A DNA stretch of 64,000 nucleotides, taken from contig NZ_JAJNCZ010000009.1 of assembly GCF_021026345.1 (NCBI RefSeq), forward strand, positions 124,001-188,000. Direction: 5' to 3'. Position 1 is the stretch's first letter. Each line of letters opens with the position of its first letter. The notes beneath the pieces were generated by a model that saw only the letters and a program-made list of their open reading frames with translations, made no database searches and had not been told where the DNA came from. A program made the position numbers and the translations under genes. This stretch comes from Rhizobium sp. GN54. Lineage in GTDB: Bacteria; Pseudomonadota; Alphaproteobacteria; Rhizobiales; Rhizobiaceae. Positions 1-10,113 of this stretch are shown here, piece by piece.

Positions 1-429
1 CCGCAGAAGTATTTCCCCTACGGCATCTATGCCGTGCCGGAAATCTCCACCTGCGGCCTCACCGAGGAAGAGGTCAAGCAGCGCGGCATCCCCTACGAAT
101 GCGGCATCGCCCGTTTCCGCGAAACTTCGCGCGGCCACATCATGGGGCTCGATTCGGGCCTACTGAAACTGATCTTCTCGCTGAAGACGCGGCGCCTGCT
201 GGGCGTCCACATCGTCGGCGAAGGCGCGACCGAGCTCGTCCACATCGGCCAGGCGGTGCTGAACCTGAAGGGCACCGTCGAATATTTCGTCGAGAATACC
301 TTCAACTATCCGACGCTGGCGGAAGCCTACAAGATCGCCGGGCTCGACGCCTGGAACCGCATGGGCGAGATCCGGCCTCCCGAAACCGTGGAGGCGCCGG
401 CCGCCAAGAGCGCAACGCAGCGGAAATAG
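1..429 (+). CDS. sthA: Si-specific NAD(P)+ transhydrogenase, C-terminal part (5' truncated by window)
   Basis: Open in frame from the first base to the TAG at 427-429; the start lies outside the window. The 142 residues are the C-terminal dimerisation domain of a pyridine nucleotide-disulfide oxidoreductase. The YFPYGIYAVPEIS opening, the HIGQAVL segment and the EYFVENTFNYPTLAEAYKIA segment match soluble transhydrogenase (SthA) better than lipoamide dehydrogenase or glutathione reductase. SthA is a cytosolic FAD enzyme that moves hydride between NADPH and NAD+. FAD and NAD domains cannot be checked here. The last ~20 residues are an Ala/Pro-rich tail. Confidence 0.9.
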   Translation, partial: PQKYFPYGIYAVPEISTCGLTEEEVKQRGIPYECGIARFRETSRGHIMGLDSGLLKLIFSLKTRRLLGVHIVGEGATELVHIGQAVLNLKGTVEYFVENTFNYPTLAEAYKIAGLDAWNRMGEIRPPETVEAPAAKSATQRK

Positions 430-445
430 GCTGCCCGACCGCTGT

Positions 446-841
446 TCAGTAGCCTTGCGGAAACTGGCGGGCGCCGTCCTCGATCTCGTAGTAGTCGCCC
501 TTGTCGGCGCAGAAGATGTGGAAGCCGATCTTCAATCCAGTGGGCCGGTCGAACGCGCCGGCCATGATCGAGGTGTGGCCGGAGCCGTCGCCCTTCCAGA
601 ACAGCGCAGAGCCGCAGGTCCGGCAGAAGCCGCGGCCGGCCATGTCGCTGGCCCTGTACCAGGTGACGTTGTCGGCCCCCTCGATCTCGAGGTTCTCGTC
701 CTTAACGTTGGTGGCGGCATAGAAATGGCCGGACTGGCGGCGGCACTGGCTGCAATGGCAGGCGATCACCTCGCGCAGCGGCGCGGTCGTGCGGAAGCGG
801 ACGCCGCCGCAGAGGCATTGCCCGGTGTGGATCTCGGCCAT
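446..841 (-). CDS. GFA family protein (glutathione-dependent formaldehyde-activating enzyme-like)
   Basis: 131 residues beginning MAEIHTGQCLCGG. The open frame runs further upstream, but the ATG at 841 has a strong GGAAGGGGAG ribosome site and starts exactly at the conserved domain. Zinc-binding cysteines are visible as CLCGG (residues ~9-11), CHCSQC (~27-32) and CRTCG (~78-81), the standard GFA/CENP-V fold pattern. Family members are small zinc proteins; the founder was described as aiding S-hydroxymethylglutathione formation, but most paralogues have unknown substrates. It is convergent with sthA. Substrate not inferable. Confidence 0.85.
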   Translation of the reverse strand: MAEIHTGQCLCGGVRFRTTAPLREVIACHCSQCRRQSGHFYAATNVKDENLEIEGADNVTWYRASDMAGRGFCRTCGSALFWKGDGSGHTSIMAGAFDRPTGLKIGFHIFCADKGDYYEIEDGARQFPQGY

Positions 842-904
842 GGGCTCCCCTTCCAGCCTTCTTTCCAGGTTCCGTCGTACCGGACATGCACAACCGGACA
901 CGCA

Positions 905-942
905 CAAAAAGAACCGGGCCAGCTTCGGCAGCCGGCCCGGTC
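905..942 (-). terminator. Rho-independent terminator for the DAHP synthase gene
   Basis: Stem ACCGGGCC (913-920) with GGCCCGGT (934-941). An AAAAA run at 906-910 becomes a U-tract on the minus strand. It sits about 75 bases downstream of the stop of the minus-strand aromatic biosynthesis gene. Confidence 0.75.
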
Positions 943-1016
943 CTGTCAAATTCAGAAAATTCATCAGTCTTTTCAGTGCCGCTGATGGACGGCACCAAAG
1001 CATGAACGAAAGGCGA

Positions 1017-2390
1017 TCAGCCGTTCACCACCATGCGTTTTTCGTCCAGGCTGCTCTTCAGCCGCTCGGCCAGGAGGAAGGCCAGCTCCAGCGCCTGGTC
1101 CGCGTTGAGGCGCGGATCGCAATGCGTGTGATAGCGGTCGCCCAGGTCGGCGCCGGACAGCGCGCGGGCGCCGCCGGTGCACTCGGTCACGTCCTTGCCG
1201 GTCATCTCGATGTGGATGCCGCCCGGATGGGTGCCCTCGGAACGGTGGATCTGGAAGAAGCTCTCGACTTCCGACAGGATCCGTTCGAAGGGACGGGTCT
1301 TGTAGTTGTTGAGCGTGATCGTGTTGCCGTGCATCGGATCGCACGACCAGACCACTTTCTTCCCCTCCCGCTCGACCGCGCGGATGAGGCGCGGCAGGTT
1401 CTCGGCAACCTTGTCATGGCCGAAGCGGCAGATCAGCGTCAGCCGGCCGGCCTCGTTCGCCGGGTTGAGGGCGTCGATGAGCTCGATCAGGCCGTCGGCC
1501 GTCAGCGACGGACCGCACTTCAACCCGATCGGGTTCTTGATGCCGCGGCAGTATTCCACATGCGCGTGGTCCGCCTGGCGCGTACGGTCGCCGATCCAGA
1601 TCATGTGGCCGGAGGTCGCATACCAGTCGCCGGAGGTCGAATCGACGCGCGTCAGCGCCTGCTCGTAGCCGAGCAGCAGCGCCTCGTGGCTGGTGAAGAA
1701 ATCGGTCTCGCGCAGGCTCGGCTGGTTCTCGGCGGTAATCCCGATCGCCTTCATGAAGTCCATCGTCTCGGAGATCCGGTGCGCCAGCTTGCGGTAGCGC
1801 TCGGCCTGCGGGCTGTCCTTGACGAAGCCCAGCATCCACTGATGCACGTTCTCCAGGTTGGCGTAGCCGCCCATGGCGAAGGCGCGCAGAAGGTTCAGCG
1901 TCGCGGCCGACTGCCGGTAGGCCATGATCTGGCGCTCCGGATTGGGGATCCGGGCCTCTTCGGTGAACTCGATACCGTTGATGATGTCGCCGCGGTAGGA
2001 CGGCAGCGTCACCTCGCCCTGCTTCTCGACGTTCGACGAACGCGGCTTGGCGAACTGCCCGGCGATGCGGCCGACCTTGACCACCGGCTGCTGCGCGCCG
2101 AAGGTCAGGACCACCGCCATCTGCAGGAAGGCGCGGAAGAAGTCGCGGATCGTGTCGGCGCCGTGCTCGGCGAAGCTCTCGGCGCAATCGCCGCCCTGCA
2201 GCAGGAAGCCCTTGCCGTCCGCCACATTGGCCAGCGCGCTCTTCAGGCGCCGGGCCTCGCCTGCGAAGACGAGCGGCGGATAGGAGGCGAGCTGCTCCTC
2301 GGTTGCGGCAAGCGCCGCAGCGTCCGGGTAGTCCGGCACCTGCTGGATCGGCATCTGCCGCCAGCTGTTCGGAGTCCAATTCTGTGCCAT
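1017..2390 (-). CDS. Class II 3-deoxy-7-phosphoheptulonate synthase (DAHP synthase)
   Basis: 457 residues from the ATG at 2390 ([11 protein letters not shown]); the frame extends 15 codons upstream but the family starts here. It condenses phosphoenolpyruvate with erythrose 4-phosphate, the first step of the shikimate pathway, in the cytosol. Class II hallmarks are visible: GGDCAESF with the metal-binding Cys, [14 protein letters not shown], the [10 protein letters not shown] segment with a metal His, [15 protein letters not shown] and the [14 protein letters not shown] end. Length fits class II (~450-470), not class I AroG (~350). It stands alone between two terminators, so it is probably monocistronic. 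No leader peptide or attenuator was recognised. Confidence 0.95.
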   Translation of the reverse strand: MAQNWTPNSWRQMPIQQVPDYPDAAALAATEEQLASYPPLVFAGEARRLKSALANVADGKGFLLQGGDCAESFAEHGADTIRDFFRAFLQMAVVLTFGAQQPVVKVGRIAGQFAKPRSSNVEKQGEVTLPSYRGDIINGIEFTEEARIPNPERQIMAYRQSAATLNLLRAFAMGGYANLENVHQWMLGFVKDSPQAERYRKLAHRISETMDFMKAIGITAENQPSLRETDFFTSHEALLLGYEQALTRVDSTSGDWYATSGHMIWIGDRTRQADHAHVEYCRGIKNPIGLKCGPSLTADGLIELIDALNPANEAGRLTLICRFGHDKVAENLPRLIRAVEREGKKVVWSCDPMHGNTITLNNYKTRPFERILSEVESFFQIHRSEGTHPGGIHIEMTGKDVTECTGGARALSGADLGDRYHTHCDPRLNADQALELAFLLAERLKSSLDEKRMVVNG

Positions 2391-2471
2391 CTTGTTCACC
2401 TGGTTCGGGGCATGCGTGACGCATTGTCCGCACACCTGCTTTCTTTAGGATGCGGGCTTATAAACCGGAAA

Positions 2472-2492
2472 GCCCCGCTTGCCTAGCGGGGC
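2472..2492 (-). terminator. Hairpin terminator after gor
   Basis: GCCCCGCT (2472-2479) pairs with AGCGGGGC (2485-2492), loop of five. On the minus strand it is followed by TTTCC, a short U-tract. It lies 20 bases beyond the gor stop. Confidence 0.6.
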
Positions 2493-2511
2493 ATGGCGGG
2501 GATCGGCCCGT

Positions 2512-3900
2512 TCAGATCCGCTCGCCGTTCAGGATCCGGTAGCTCGGCTGGTACATGGTCACCAGTTCTTCGGCCGCGGTCGGATGCACCGCCATCGTGC
2601 GGTCGAAGTCGTCCTTGGTGCAGCCCGCCTTCAGCGCGATGCCGAGCAGTTGCGCCATCTCGCCGGCGTCGTGGCCGAGCACGTGCACGCCGAGGACCCT
2701 CCGGTCCGCTGCGTTGACGACGATCTTCATGATCGTGCGCTCCTGCCGGCCCGACAGCGTCGCCTTCATCGGCCGGAACTCGGCGCGGTAGACCTCCAGC
2801 TCGGCAAAGGCCTTTGCCGCCGCTTCCTCGCTCATGCCGACCGTGCCGATCTCCGGCTGCGAGAACACCGCCGTCGGGATCAGGTCGTGATCCGGCGAGG
2901 TCGGCCGGTCGCGGAACACGGTCTCGATGAAGCACATCGCCTCGTGGATCGCCACCGGCGTCAGCTGCACGCGGTCGGTGACGTCGCCGATGGCGAAGAT
3001 GCCGGGAACGTTCGTGCGCGAATATTCGTCGACGACGATCGCGCCCCGCGGGTCGGTCCGGACGCCGGCGGCCTCCAGCCCGAGATCCGTGGTGTTGGGC
3101 ACCCGCCCGAGCGCCAGCATGACCTGGTCGACGACCAGCTCGTCGCCCTTCAGCGTCCGCACCTGCCGCCGGCCGTCCGCGCCTTCGACGATCTCCTGCA
3201 CGATGTCCTCGCAGAGGATGCGGATGCCCTTGCCGACCATCGCCTTGTGCAGCCCCTGGCGCATGTCGTGGTCGAAGCGCGACAGGATCTCCTTGCCGCG
3301 GTAGATCAGCGTCGTCTCGACCCCGAGGCCGTGGAAGACGTTGGCGAATTCGACGGCGATGTAGCCGCCGCCGGCGATCAGAATGGATTTCGGCAGTTCC
3401 GGCAGGTCGAAGGCTTCGTTGGAGGTGATGCAGAGCTCGTGCCCCGGCAGGTCCTTGTGCGGCGACGGATGGCCGCCGGTGGCGATGAGGATGCGCTCCG
3501 CCGTCACCAGCCTGTCGCTCGCCGAGAGCCTGAGCGTGTTCGGACCGACGAGCACCGCCCGCGTATCGAGGATCTCGGCGCCGGCAGTGTCCAGCCCCTT
3601 GCGGTAGAGCCCCTCCAGCCGCGTGATTTCCTGCTCCTTGGCGGCGACCAGCGCCTTCCAGTCGAAGCGCGTCTCGCCGACGGTCCAGCCGAAACCGGCT
3701 GCATCCTCGAAATGCTCGCCGAATTGCGAGGCATAGACATAGAGCTTCTTCGGCACGCAACCGCGGATGACGCAGGTGCCGCCGTAACGGAATTCCTCGG
3801 CGATCGCCACCTTCTTGCCCATGGCAGCGGCCAGCCGCCCGCTTCTGACGCCGCCCGAACCGCCGCCGATCACGAAGAGGTCATAGTCGAAAGCAGGCAT
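2512..3900 (-). CDS. gor: Glutathione-disulfide reductase
   Basis: 462 residues from the ATG at 3900 (MPAFDYDLFVIGGGSGG). The flavoenzyme reduces GSSG to GSH with NADPH in the cytosol. Visible parts: FAD-binding GGGSGG at residues 12-17, redox-active disulfide CVIRGC at Cys43 and Cys48, NAD(P)-binding GGGYIAVEFA near residue 175, FAD motif GIFAIGDVTD, and the catalytic HPTAAEE near residue 435 in the dimerisation domain. The CVIRGCVPKK form is common in alphaproteobacterial and plant enzymes and separates it from SthA and mercuric reductase. Longer upstream frame (to 4017) overlaps the terminator of the next gene and is rejected. Probably transcribed alone. Confidence 0.94.
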   Translation of the reverse strand: MPAFDYDLFVIGGGSGGVRSGRLAAAMGKKVAIAEEFRYGGTCVIRGCVPKKLYVYASQFGEHFEDAAGFGWTVGETRFDWKALVAAKEQEITRLEGLYRKGLDTAGAEILDTRAVLVGPNTLRLSASDRLVTAERILIATGGHPSPHKDLPGHELCITSNEAFDLPELPKSILIAGGGYIAVEFANVFHGLGVETTLIYRGKEILSRFDHDMRQGLHKAMVGKGIRILCEDIVQEIVEGADGRRQVRTLKGDELVVDQVMLALGRVPNTTDLGLEAAGVRTDPRGAIVVDEYSRTNVPGIFAIGDVTDRVQLTPVAIHEAMCFIETVFRDRPTSPDHDLIPTAVFSQPEIGTVGMSEEAAAKAFAELEVYRAEFRPMKATLSGRQERTIMKIVVNAADRRVLGVHVLGHDAGEMAQLLGIALKAGCTKDDFDRTMAVHPTAAEELVTMYQPSYRILNGERI

Positions 3901-3985
3901 CGGGCGCTCCGGATTGCAGTTGGACGGGATGGTACCGCGCGGGCAATGCTCGCGACACGACCGAGATATAGGTGCTGCCGGGGCC

Positions 3986-4014
3986 AAAAGAAAAGCCCGG
4001 ATCGCTCCGGGCTT
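3986..4014 (-). terminator. Terminator after the DUF2059 gene
   Basis: Perfect 9-bp stem AAGCCCGGA (3993-4001) / TCCGGGCTT (4006-4014) with loop TCGC. The minus-strand product continues into a T-rich tract (complement of AAAAGAAAA, 3986-3994). Confidence 0.8.
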
Positions 4015-4044
4015 CATAAAACCGATACGGGAAGGCCTCAGCCC

Positions 4045-4590
4045 TTACTGCGGCTGCTGCTGCCCCTCGGCCTTCTTCTGCGCGCCGATTTCGGCCTCGA
4101 GCTTCTTGTCGCTGTTGACGGCGAGGTCGCGCGAGATGCCGGCAGCCCAGATGTCGGCGGCCTTCATCACTTCGCGGGCGGCGAGCGGGCCGGACTGCAG
4201 GAGCTTCTTGCCGGCTTCCGAGCCGTAGAAGGCGGCGATCGCGTTCAGCTCGTCGACGGTGAAGGTCTTGGCATAGATGTTTGCGACTTCGCGCTCGAGG
4301 TCGGCGCGGCGCGGCGCCAGCGCCAATGCTTCCTCGTCGACGGTCTTGTTGATCAGGTCGCCGAAATTCGGCGACGACTGGATGAGCGTGCCCTTCAGCT
4401 GCTCGGCGATCTGCGGCAGGATGGCGTCGAACTGTCCGGTCGCGTTCAGCGCGGTCATCGCCGCCCGGGCGGCCGTGACCTGTTCCGGCGTTGCGTCCTG
4501 CGCCATCACGGAACCCGCGAAGGCGACCGAAGCGACGAGCGTTGCGGCAAGGGTACGGCCAAAGCCGGCAAAAATGGTCATTTTGGTCAT
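4045..4590 (-). CDS. DUF2059 family exported protein
   Basis: 181 residues with a signal peptide: basic start, hydrophobic stretch LAATLVASVAFAGSVMA and likely cleavage after AMA/VMA near residue 30. The mature part is helical, with FTVDELNAIAAFYGSEAGKK near residues 113-132, the DUF2059 signature. Function is unknown. An AGGAG lies 2 bases before the first ATG (4590) and 11 before a second ATG (4581), so the start is uncertain by three codons. It lies 9 bases after the rpiA stop, so the two are almost certainly co-transcribed. Confidence 0.85.
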   Translation of the reverse strand: MTKMTIFAGFGRTLAATLVASVAFAGSVMAQDATPEQVTAARAAMTALNATGQFDAILPQIAEQLKGTLIQSSPNFGDLINKTVDEEALALAPRRADLEREVANIYAKTFTVDELNAIAAFYGSEAGKKLLQSGPLAAREVMKAADIWAAGISRDLAVNSDKKLEAEIGAQKKAEGQQQPQ

Positions 4591-4599
4591 TGCTCCTGT

Positions 4600-5298
4600 C
4601 TAAGTGTCCGCTTTCAGCGTCCGCGCACCTGCCGGCCCGGCAATGATGGCAATCGACGCCATGTTGATGAACAGACCGTGTTCCACGACGCCCGGTATCG
4701 CGTTCAAGGCACTTGCAAGCGCCTCTGCATCAGGAATACGGCCAAATGATGCGTCCAGAATATAGTGTCCGCCGTCGGTCGTGAAGATGCCGTCGCCCAG
4801 CCGGCGCGGCTCGATGGCGCCGGTAAGCCCGAGCCTTGCGGCCAGCTTCTCGATGGCGATACGGGTGGCGACCATGCCGAAGGGGTTGACCTCAATCGGC
4901 AGCTTGAAGGCGCCCAGCGTCTCGACCACCTTGGTTTCGTCGGCGATCACGATCATGCGGCTGGATGCGCTTGCGACGATCTTCTCGCGCAGCAGAGCAC
5001 CGCCGCCGCCCTTGATCAGGCGCAACTGGCCGTCCACCTCGTCGGCGCCGTCGATGGTGAGGTCGAGTTCCGGGAGTTCGTCCAGCGACATCAGGGGAAC
5101 GCCGAGTTCGACGCAGAGGCGCGCCGTGCGCTCGGAGGTCGGAACGCCGACGACCGACATGCCGTTCGCCACCCGCTCGGCCAGCAACCGCACGAATTCC
5201 TCCGCGGTCGATCCCGTGCCGATGCCGAGGCGCATGCCGTCCTCGACATGGGAGAGCGCCGCGGCGGCGGCCTTGATCTTCATTTCGCGGGCGTCCAT
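4600..5298 (-). CDS. rpiA: Ribose-5-phosphate isomerase A
   Basis: 232 residues from the ATG at 5298, preceded by GAGGCGG; the upstream frame extension has no domain content. It interconverts ribose 5-phosphate and ribulose 5-phosphate in the pentose phosphate pathway. Family motifs seen: [12 protein letters not shown] (phosphate loop), [11 protein letters not shown] with the catalytic Asp region, [15 protein letters not shown] and the C-terminal GVVEHGLF. Length is normal. First gene of a two-gene operon with the DUF2059 gene; the rhizobial gene order around it is conserved. Confidence 0.95.
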   Translation of the reverse strand: MDAREMKIKAAAAALSHVEDGMRLGIGTGSTAEEFVRLLAERVANGMSVVGVPTSERTARLCVELGVPLMSLDELPELDLTIDGADEVDGQLRLIKGGGGALLREKIVASASSRMIVIADETKVVETLGAFKLPIEVNPFGMVATRIAIEKLAARLGLTGAIEPRRLGDGIFTTDGGHYILDASFGRIPDAEALASALNAIPGVVEHGLFINMASIAIIAGPAGARTLKADT

Positions 5299-5506
5299 CC
5301 GCCTCAGCTCCTCTAGAAAACCCTGCCGTGACCCGGCAGATATCCGGATCGACACTTACACGCCATCACGCGGGAACGAAAGCCATTTCGCCCGTCGAAT
5401 CGTCCTGTGCCAACAGCTTCCCGGCCGCGGCGCCCGCCTTGGCAATTGCAATCGCAGGCGTCATCCCTTACCCCTTTTTGCCGGCACCCCAACCGAAGGA
5501 TACGCC

Positions 5507-6193
5507 GTGACAGCTCCCCTCGTCGTCTTCGATCTGGACGGAACCCTCGTCGATACCGCCCCGGATCTCGTCCTGAGTCTCAACCACACGATCGGAACCG
5601 CCGGCCTCGAGCCGGTCAGCTATTCCGACCTCACCTATCTCGTCGGGCACGGCGGACAGGTGATGATCCGGCGCGCCTTCGAGCTTCGTGGCGGCCATCT
5701 GTCCGACGACGATCTCCCCGCCATGGTGGATGTCTTCGTCAGGCACTACGCGCATGGCATGCCGGGTGCATCCGTCCCCTACCCCGGTCTCGTCGCCGCG
5801 CTGGACCGGCTGCAGCAGGCAGGTTTCCGCCTCGCCGTCTGCACGAACAAGATGGAGGCACTGGCCCGGCGGCTGCTGGACGGGCTCGGCCTGTCGGAGC
5901 GCTTTTCCGCCATCACCGGCGGCGACACCTTCGCCGTGCGCAAGCCGGATGCCGGCCACCTGCTCGAGACGGTCCGCCTCGCCGGCGGCAATGCCGCCCG
6001 TACGGTGATGGTGGGCGACAGCCTCAACGACGTGCTGGTCGCGCGCAATGCGGGCGTGCCCTCGATCGGCGTTCCCTTCGGCTATTCGGACGTCGCCATT
6101 GCCAGCCTCGAGCCCAGCCACGTCATCGACAGCTTCGACGAGCTTCATCCCGAACTCGTCGAGGACCTGATCGCCCGCGTCGCCGCGGCCTGA
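5507..6193 (+). CDS. gph: Phosphoglycolate phosphatase (HAD superfamily)
   Basis: 228 residues starting at a GTG (5507) with AAGGA seven bases upstream; the frame is open far upstream but the family begins at this point. HAD motifs are complete: DLDGTLVDT (motif I, nucleophile Asp), CTNK (motif II Thr region), KPD (motif III Lys) and GDSLND (motif IV). It dephosphorylates 2-phosphoglycolate formed by RubisCO oxygenation or DNA repair. Divergent from rpiA and followed by a strong terminator. Confidence 0.9.
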   Translation: MTAPLVVFDLDGTLVDTAPDLVLSLNHTIGTAGLEPVSYSDLTYLVGHGGQVMIRRAFELRGGHLSDDDLPAMVDVFVRHYAHGMPGASVPYPGLVAALDRLQQAGFRLAVCTNKMEALARRLLDGLGLSERFSAITGGDTFAVRKPDAGHLLETVRLAGGNAARTVMVGDSLNDVLVARNAGVPSIGVPFGYSDVAIASLEPSHVIDSFDELHPELVEDLIARVAAA

Positions 6194-6213
6194 AAAACGG
6201 CGTTTCCATCAAG

Positions 6214-6260
6214 ACAAACGGCCCGCTCCGGAAAACGGAGACGGGCCGTTTGTCATTTTT
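6214..6260 (+). terminator. Strong terminator after gph
   Basis: 12-bp stem ACAAACGGCCCG (6214-6225) / CGGGCCGTTTGT (6242-6253), extended inward by CTCCG/CGGAG, then ATTTTT. A-rich bases on the left let it also stop minus-strand transcription from the convergent L,D-transpeptidase gene. Confidence 0.85.
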
Positions 6261-6288
6261 CATCCTGCCCGCGCGCAGCGGGACCCGT

Positions 6289-8181
6289 TCAGCTTTGCGC
6301 CTGCCGGGCCGTCCGCGTCGCTTCCAGCGCCTTGCGCATGTAGTCGTCGCGGCCATAGACGTCGTCGAAGAACTCGACCTTGCCGTCCTTGTCCGGCCAT
6401 GCGGTGAAATAGGATACATAGACCGGGATGCGCTCGGGAACGCTGACGGCCTTGTTGCGCCCCTTGGCGATCTCCGCGCCGACCTGGTCGACGCTGGTGC
6501 CGAGAACCGCCGCCGCCATCAGCCGCGGATCGGCCAGACGGACGCAGCCATGGCTCAGCGCCCGCATGTCCTTGTTGAAGTAGCTCTTGGACGGCGTGTC
6601 GTGCATGTAGATCGCATGCGCGTTCGGGAACAGGATCTTCAGTTCCCCGAGCGCATTGTCGTCGCCGGGCGGCTGGCGAACGGACACGCCCTTGGTCGAA
6701 CTCCAGTTGATCTGCGACGAAGAGACCGCCCGGCCGTTGAGTTCGACCTGATAGCCCATCCGGTCGAGATAGGACGGGTCGGAGCGCAGCTTCGGCAGCA
6801 TCTCGTTGATGATGATCGACTGCGGCACACCCCAGTACGGGTTGTATTCCACGGTCTGGATCTCGTCCTGGAAGAAGTAGGTCTGGTTCGACTTCGAACC
6901 GACGACCGTGCGCATGGAGAACTGCTCGGCGCCCTTTTCGTGGTAGTAGGCCATGAAGGCCGGCTGGTTGATGAAGACGTAGCGCGGGCCGAGGTCCGCC
7001 GGCAGCCAGCGCGCCTGCTCCATCGCCACCTGGACCTTGAAGATCCTGTCGGCAACGCTGTCGCCGCCCGTCAGGTGCCGGATCGTCGCCTGCCCGACGA
7101 TCCCGTCCGGCTTCAGGCCGCGTTCCTTCTGGAAGGCCTCGACGAGGGCGACGAGTTCCGGGGAATAGTCCGGCGTATCCTTGTAGGCTGCGATCGTCGC
7201 CGCCTGCTCTGCCTTCAGCGCATCGGAGGCGTGCCGGATCACGCCCTTGACGACGTTTGCGAGTTCCGGGTCGCTCTGGCCGGGCTTCAGGAGCGTCCCC
7301 TGCGCGATCACCACCGGATCGTCGGTGCCGCTCTCGGCCTTGAGCGCCTTCAGTTCGGCCTTCAGCGCCTGGAAATGGCTGCCGGAGGGTTCGCGGGTCT
7401 TCAGATAGGCCGCGACGTCCGGGCTCATCGACAGGTTCTTCAGCGCTGCGACCAGGTTGACGTCCTTGCGGGCGAAATCATGGTAGCCGGAGATCCGGTT
7501 CGGATTGATGCGCCCGCGCACGGTATCGAGCACGTAGGTCGCCACCGCCGAGGACATGCTGACCTCGAAGGCGGCAAGCTCCTGGTAGCGCTGCACCATG
7601 TCGGCGCTGTCGAAGACGGCAGACGGCACGTCGACGGCGTAGTCCTGCGGATCGAGGCCGGTCGAGGCGGCATCGGCGAGCACGGCGAGCGCTGCGCGGG
7701 CGCGCGGGCTGAGCTGGCTGCCCGACACCCAGATGAGGCCGGCATTATGGCTGTAATAGTCCTCGACCGCCTTGGCGCTCTCGGCCGGGGCGCGGGCCGT
7801 GACGGTTGCGAACTCGCGCCGGATCTCGCCTTCCGGGGTCGGTTGCGGCGCATTCAGCGCGGCGACGTCGATGGAACCGGTGACGACCGGATCGGCGAAC
7901 TTGTCCATCGCGATCGTCTTCAGGGGCTCGGCCTTGTAGGTGTAGTAGCTCGGCGCGCTGACGCGCGGCAGCGGCGCGGGCTTGGCGGCGGCCCTGGCGG
8001 CCGCGGGCGCCTGGGCGGGCATGTTCACGCCCGGCGGCGGTGCCGGCTCCTGGCGCCTGCGCTTGCCGAACAGAAGTTCCAGCAGGTTCGGCTGCGCCGC
8101 ATAGGCCGGAGCCACGTCGGCGACCGTAACGGCGCAGCTTATCATGAGCGCCGTGAGCGCCGCGGACTTCTTCAACGTCAT
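6289..8181 (-). CDS. L,D-transpeptidase (YcbB/LdtD-like murein transpeptidase)
   Basis: 630 residues from the ATG at 8181 (MTLKKSAALTALM), with a signal peptide ending around AYA-AQ near residue 29. Order: Pro/Ala-rich linker (~40-75), scaffold region, a peptidoglycan-binding domain (FQKERGLKPDGIVGQATI, ~residues 360-380), then the YkuD catalytic domain with SHGCVRLADP; Cys in HGC is the nucleophile. These periplasmic enzymes form 3-3 crosslinks in peptidoglycan or anchor outer-membrane proteins. Size fits the large LdtD type. Transcribed alone, convergent with gph. Confidence 0.92.
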   Translation of the reverse strand: MTLKKSAALTALMISCAVTVADVAPAYAAQPNLLELLFGKRRRQEPAPPPGVNMPAQAPAAARAAAKPAPLPRVSAPSYYTYKAEPLKTIAMDKFADPVVTGSIDVAALNAPQPTPEGEIRREFATVTARAPAESAKAVEDYYSHNAGLIWVSGSQLSPRARAALAVLADAASTGLDPQDYAVDVPSAVFDSADMVQRYQELAAFEVSMSSAVATYVLDTVRGRINPNRISGYHDFARKDVNLVAALKNLSMSPDVAAYLKTREPSGSHFQALKAELKALKAESGTDDPVVIAQGTLLKPGQSDPELANVVKGVIRHASDALKAEQAATIAAYKDTPDYSPELVALVEAFQKERGLKPDGIVGQATIRHLTGGDSVADRIFKVQVAMEQARWLPADLGPRYVFINQPAFMAYYHEKGAEQFSMRTVVGSKSNQTYFFQDEIQTVEYNPYWGVPQSIIINEMLPKLRSDPSYLDRMGYQVELNGRAVSSSQINWSSTKGVSVRQPPGDDNALGELKILFPNAHAIYMHDTPSKSYFNKDMRALSHGCVRLADPRLMAAAVLGTSVDQVGAEIAKGRNKAVSVPERIPVYVSYFTAWPDKDGKVEFFDDVYGRDDYMRKALEATRTARQAQS

Positions 8182-8696
8182 ATCTGCTTCATTCCCCTGT
8201 ACCGCCGGTAGGCGGCGAACTGGATTGCACCCGACCATGCGAGTCCGGAAACTATAGAATCCGATGGTGAATGAAAAGGAAACGCGCAGTCGCCGCGACA
8301 TCGCAACCGTCCCATTTCGACATTCCGGCCGGACCGTTCCGGCCATCCAACGGCATGAAAGACAACGGGAATCCCTGCCCGTCCCAAGTCCTTGCCGCAG
8401 TTTCGCCGCACCTTGGCAAAGGCTTCGCCATGAAAATGCCGATGGCTGTGCCGCAACGGCAACAGCGACGGCTTGCGAAACAGGCGCGTCATCCCCTGTG
8501 CAGCGCTAATCGATTTTAGCGGACGGAGCCGGAAATAGCGCCGCGCCCGCCCTTTACAAGGATGGACCTTATGGGCCAGAGAATGCCCCGGATTTCGAGC
8601 ACGGCGCCACCTTCCGCGCGCCGCCCGGAGACGGCCGCTTCCATGCGGCGGCGGTCGCCGACCCGAGAGCGCATGGATTTGACGGCGGGAAGAGAC
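8182..8696 (+). other. 515-bp non-coding stretch between the L,D-transpeptidase gene and fumC
   Basis: Divergent promoter region. Short frames here have no family features, no good ribosome sites and no conserved start. I see no convincing -35/-10 pair, hairpin with U-tract or repeat. It must contain the promoters of both divergent genes. Confidence 0.5.
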
Positions 8697-10088
8697 ATGA
8701 CATCTACGCGTACCGAAACCGATACCTTCGGCCCCATCGAGGTCGACAGCAGCCGCTACTGGGGTGCGCAGGCACAACGCTCGCTTGGCAATTTCAAGAT
8801 CGGCTGGGAGAAGCAGCCGCTTTCGGTGGTGCGCGCACTCGGCATCGTCAAGCAGGCGGCCGCGCGCGCCAACATGGCGCTCGGCCGGCTCGACCCGAAG
8901 GTCGGCGAGGCGATCGTCGCCGCCGCCCAGGAGGTGATCGACGGCAAGCTCGACGACCACTTCCCGCTGGTGGTCTGGCAGACGGGCTCCGGCACGCAGT
9001 CGAACATGAACGCCAACGAGGTGATCTCCAACCGCGCGATCGAGATGCTCGGCGGCGAGATGGGCTCCAAGAAGCCCGTGCATCCGAACGACCACGTCAA
9101 CATGAGCCAGTCGTCGAACGACACCTACCCGACGGCCATGCACGTCGCCTGCGGCGAGCGCATCGTCCATCACCTGCTGCCGTCGCTGAAGCACCTGCTC
9201 GGCGCGCTCGAGGCCAAGGCCAAGGCGTTCGACCATATCATCAAGATCGGCCGTACCCATACGCAGGACGCCACGCCGCTGACGCTCGGGCAGGAATTCT
9301 CCGGCTACGCCGCGCAGGTTGCATCCTCCATCAAGCGGATCGAGGCGACGCTGCCGGGGCTGATGGAGCTCGCCCAGGGTGGCACCGCCGTCGGTACCGG
9401 CCTGAACGCGCCGGTGGGCTTTGCCGAGAAGGTGGCCGAGGAGATCTCCAGGATCACCGGCCTCGACTTCAAGACCGCACCGAACAAGTTCGAGGCGCTG
9501 GCCGCCCACGATTCGATGGTCTTCTCCCACGGCGCCATCAACTCGGCCGCCGCCGCCCTCTTCAAGATCGCCAACGACATCCGCCTGCTCGGTTCCGGCC
9601 CGCGCTCCGGCCTCGGCGAACTGTCCCTGCCGGAGAACGAGCCGGGCTCGTCGATCATGCCCGGCAAGGTCAACCCGACCCAGTGCGAGGCGCTGACGCA
9701 GGTCTGCATCCAGGTCTTCGGCAACAACACCTCGCTGACCTTTGCCGGCAGCCAGGGCCATTTCGAGCTGAACGTCTACAACCCGCTGATGGCCTACAAC
9801 TTCCTGCAGTCGGTGCAACTGCTCGCCGACGCCGCGGTCTCGTTCACCGACAATTGCGTCGTCGGCATCGAGGCCCGCGAGGACAACATCAAGGCGGCGC
9901 TCGAGCGCTCGCTGATGCTGGTCACCGCGCTGGCGCCGAAGATCGGCTACGACAACGCCGCCAAGATCGCCAAGACCGCCCACAAGAACGGCACGACGTT
10001 ACGTGAGGAAGCCGTCGGCGGCGGCTATGTCACGAACGAGGAGTTCGACGAGGTCGTCCGCCCCGAAAAGATGATCATGCCCGGCTGA
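8697..10088 (+). CDS. fumC: Class II fumarate hydratase
   Basis: 463 residues from the ATG at 8697 ([16 protein letters not shown]). It hydrates fumarate to malate in the TCA cycle and is the iron-free, heat-stable type. Motifs: [17 protein letters not shown] near residue 98-114, [32 protein letters not shown] and the superfamily signature [10 protein letters not shown] around residue 317-326. The in-frame upstream extension to 8562 has Ser/Arg-rich composition and no homology, so it is left out. A strong terminator follows. Confidence 0.96.
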   Translation: MTSTRTETDTFGPIEVDSSRYWGAQAQRSLGNFKIGWEKQPLSVVRALGIVKQAAARANMALGRLDPKVGEAIVAAAQEVIDGKLDDHFPLVVWQTGSGTQSNMNANEVISNRAIEMLGGEMGSKKPVHPNDHVNMSQSSNDTYPTAMHVACGERIVHHLLPSLKHLLGALEAKAKAFDHIIKIGRTHTQDATPLTLGQEFSGYAAQVASSIKRIEATLPGLMELAQGGTAVGTGLNAPVGFAEKVAEEISRITGLDFKTAPNKFEALAAHDSMVFSHGAINSAAAALFKIANDIRLLGSGPRSGLGELSLPENEPGSSIMPGKVNPTQCEALTQVCIQVFGNNTSLTFAGSQGHFELNVYNPLMAYNFLQSVQLLADAAVSFTDNCVVGIEAREDNIKAALERSLMLVTALAPKIGYDNAAKIAKTAHKNGTTLREEAVGGGYVTNEEFDEVVRPEKMIMPG

Positions 10089-10113
10089 AACGCCTGACAT
10101 ACCGGACTTTGTC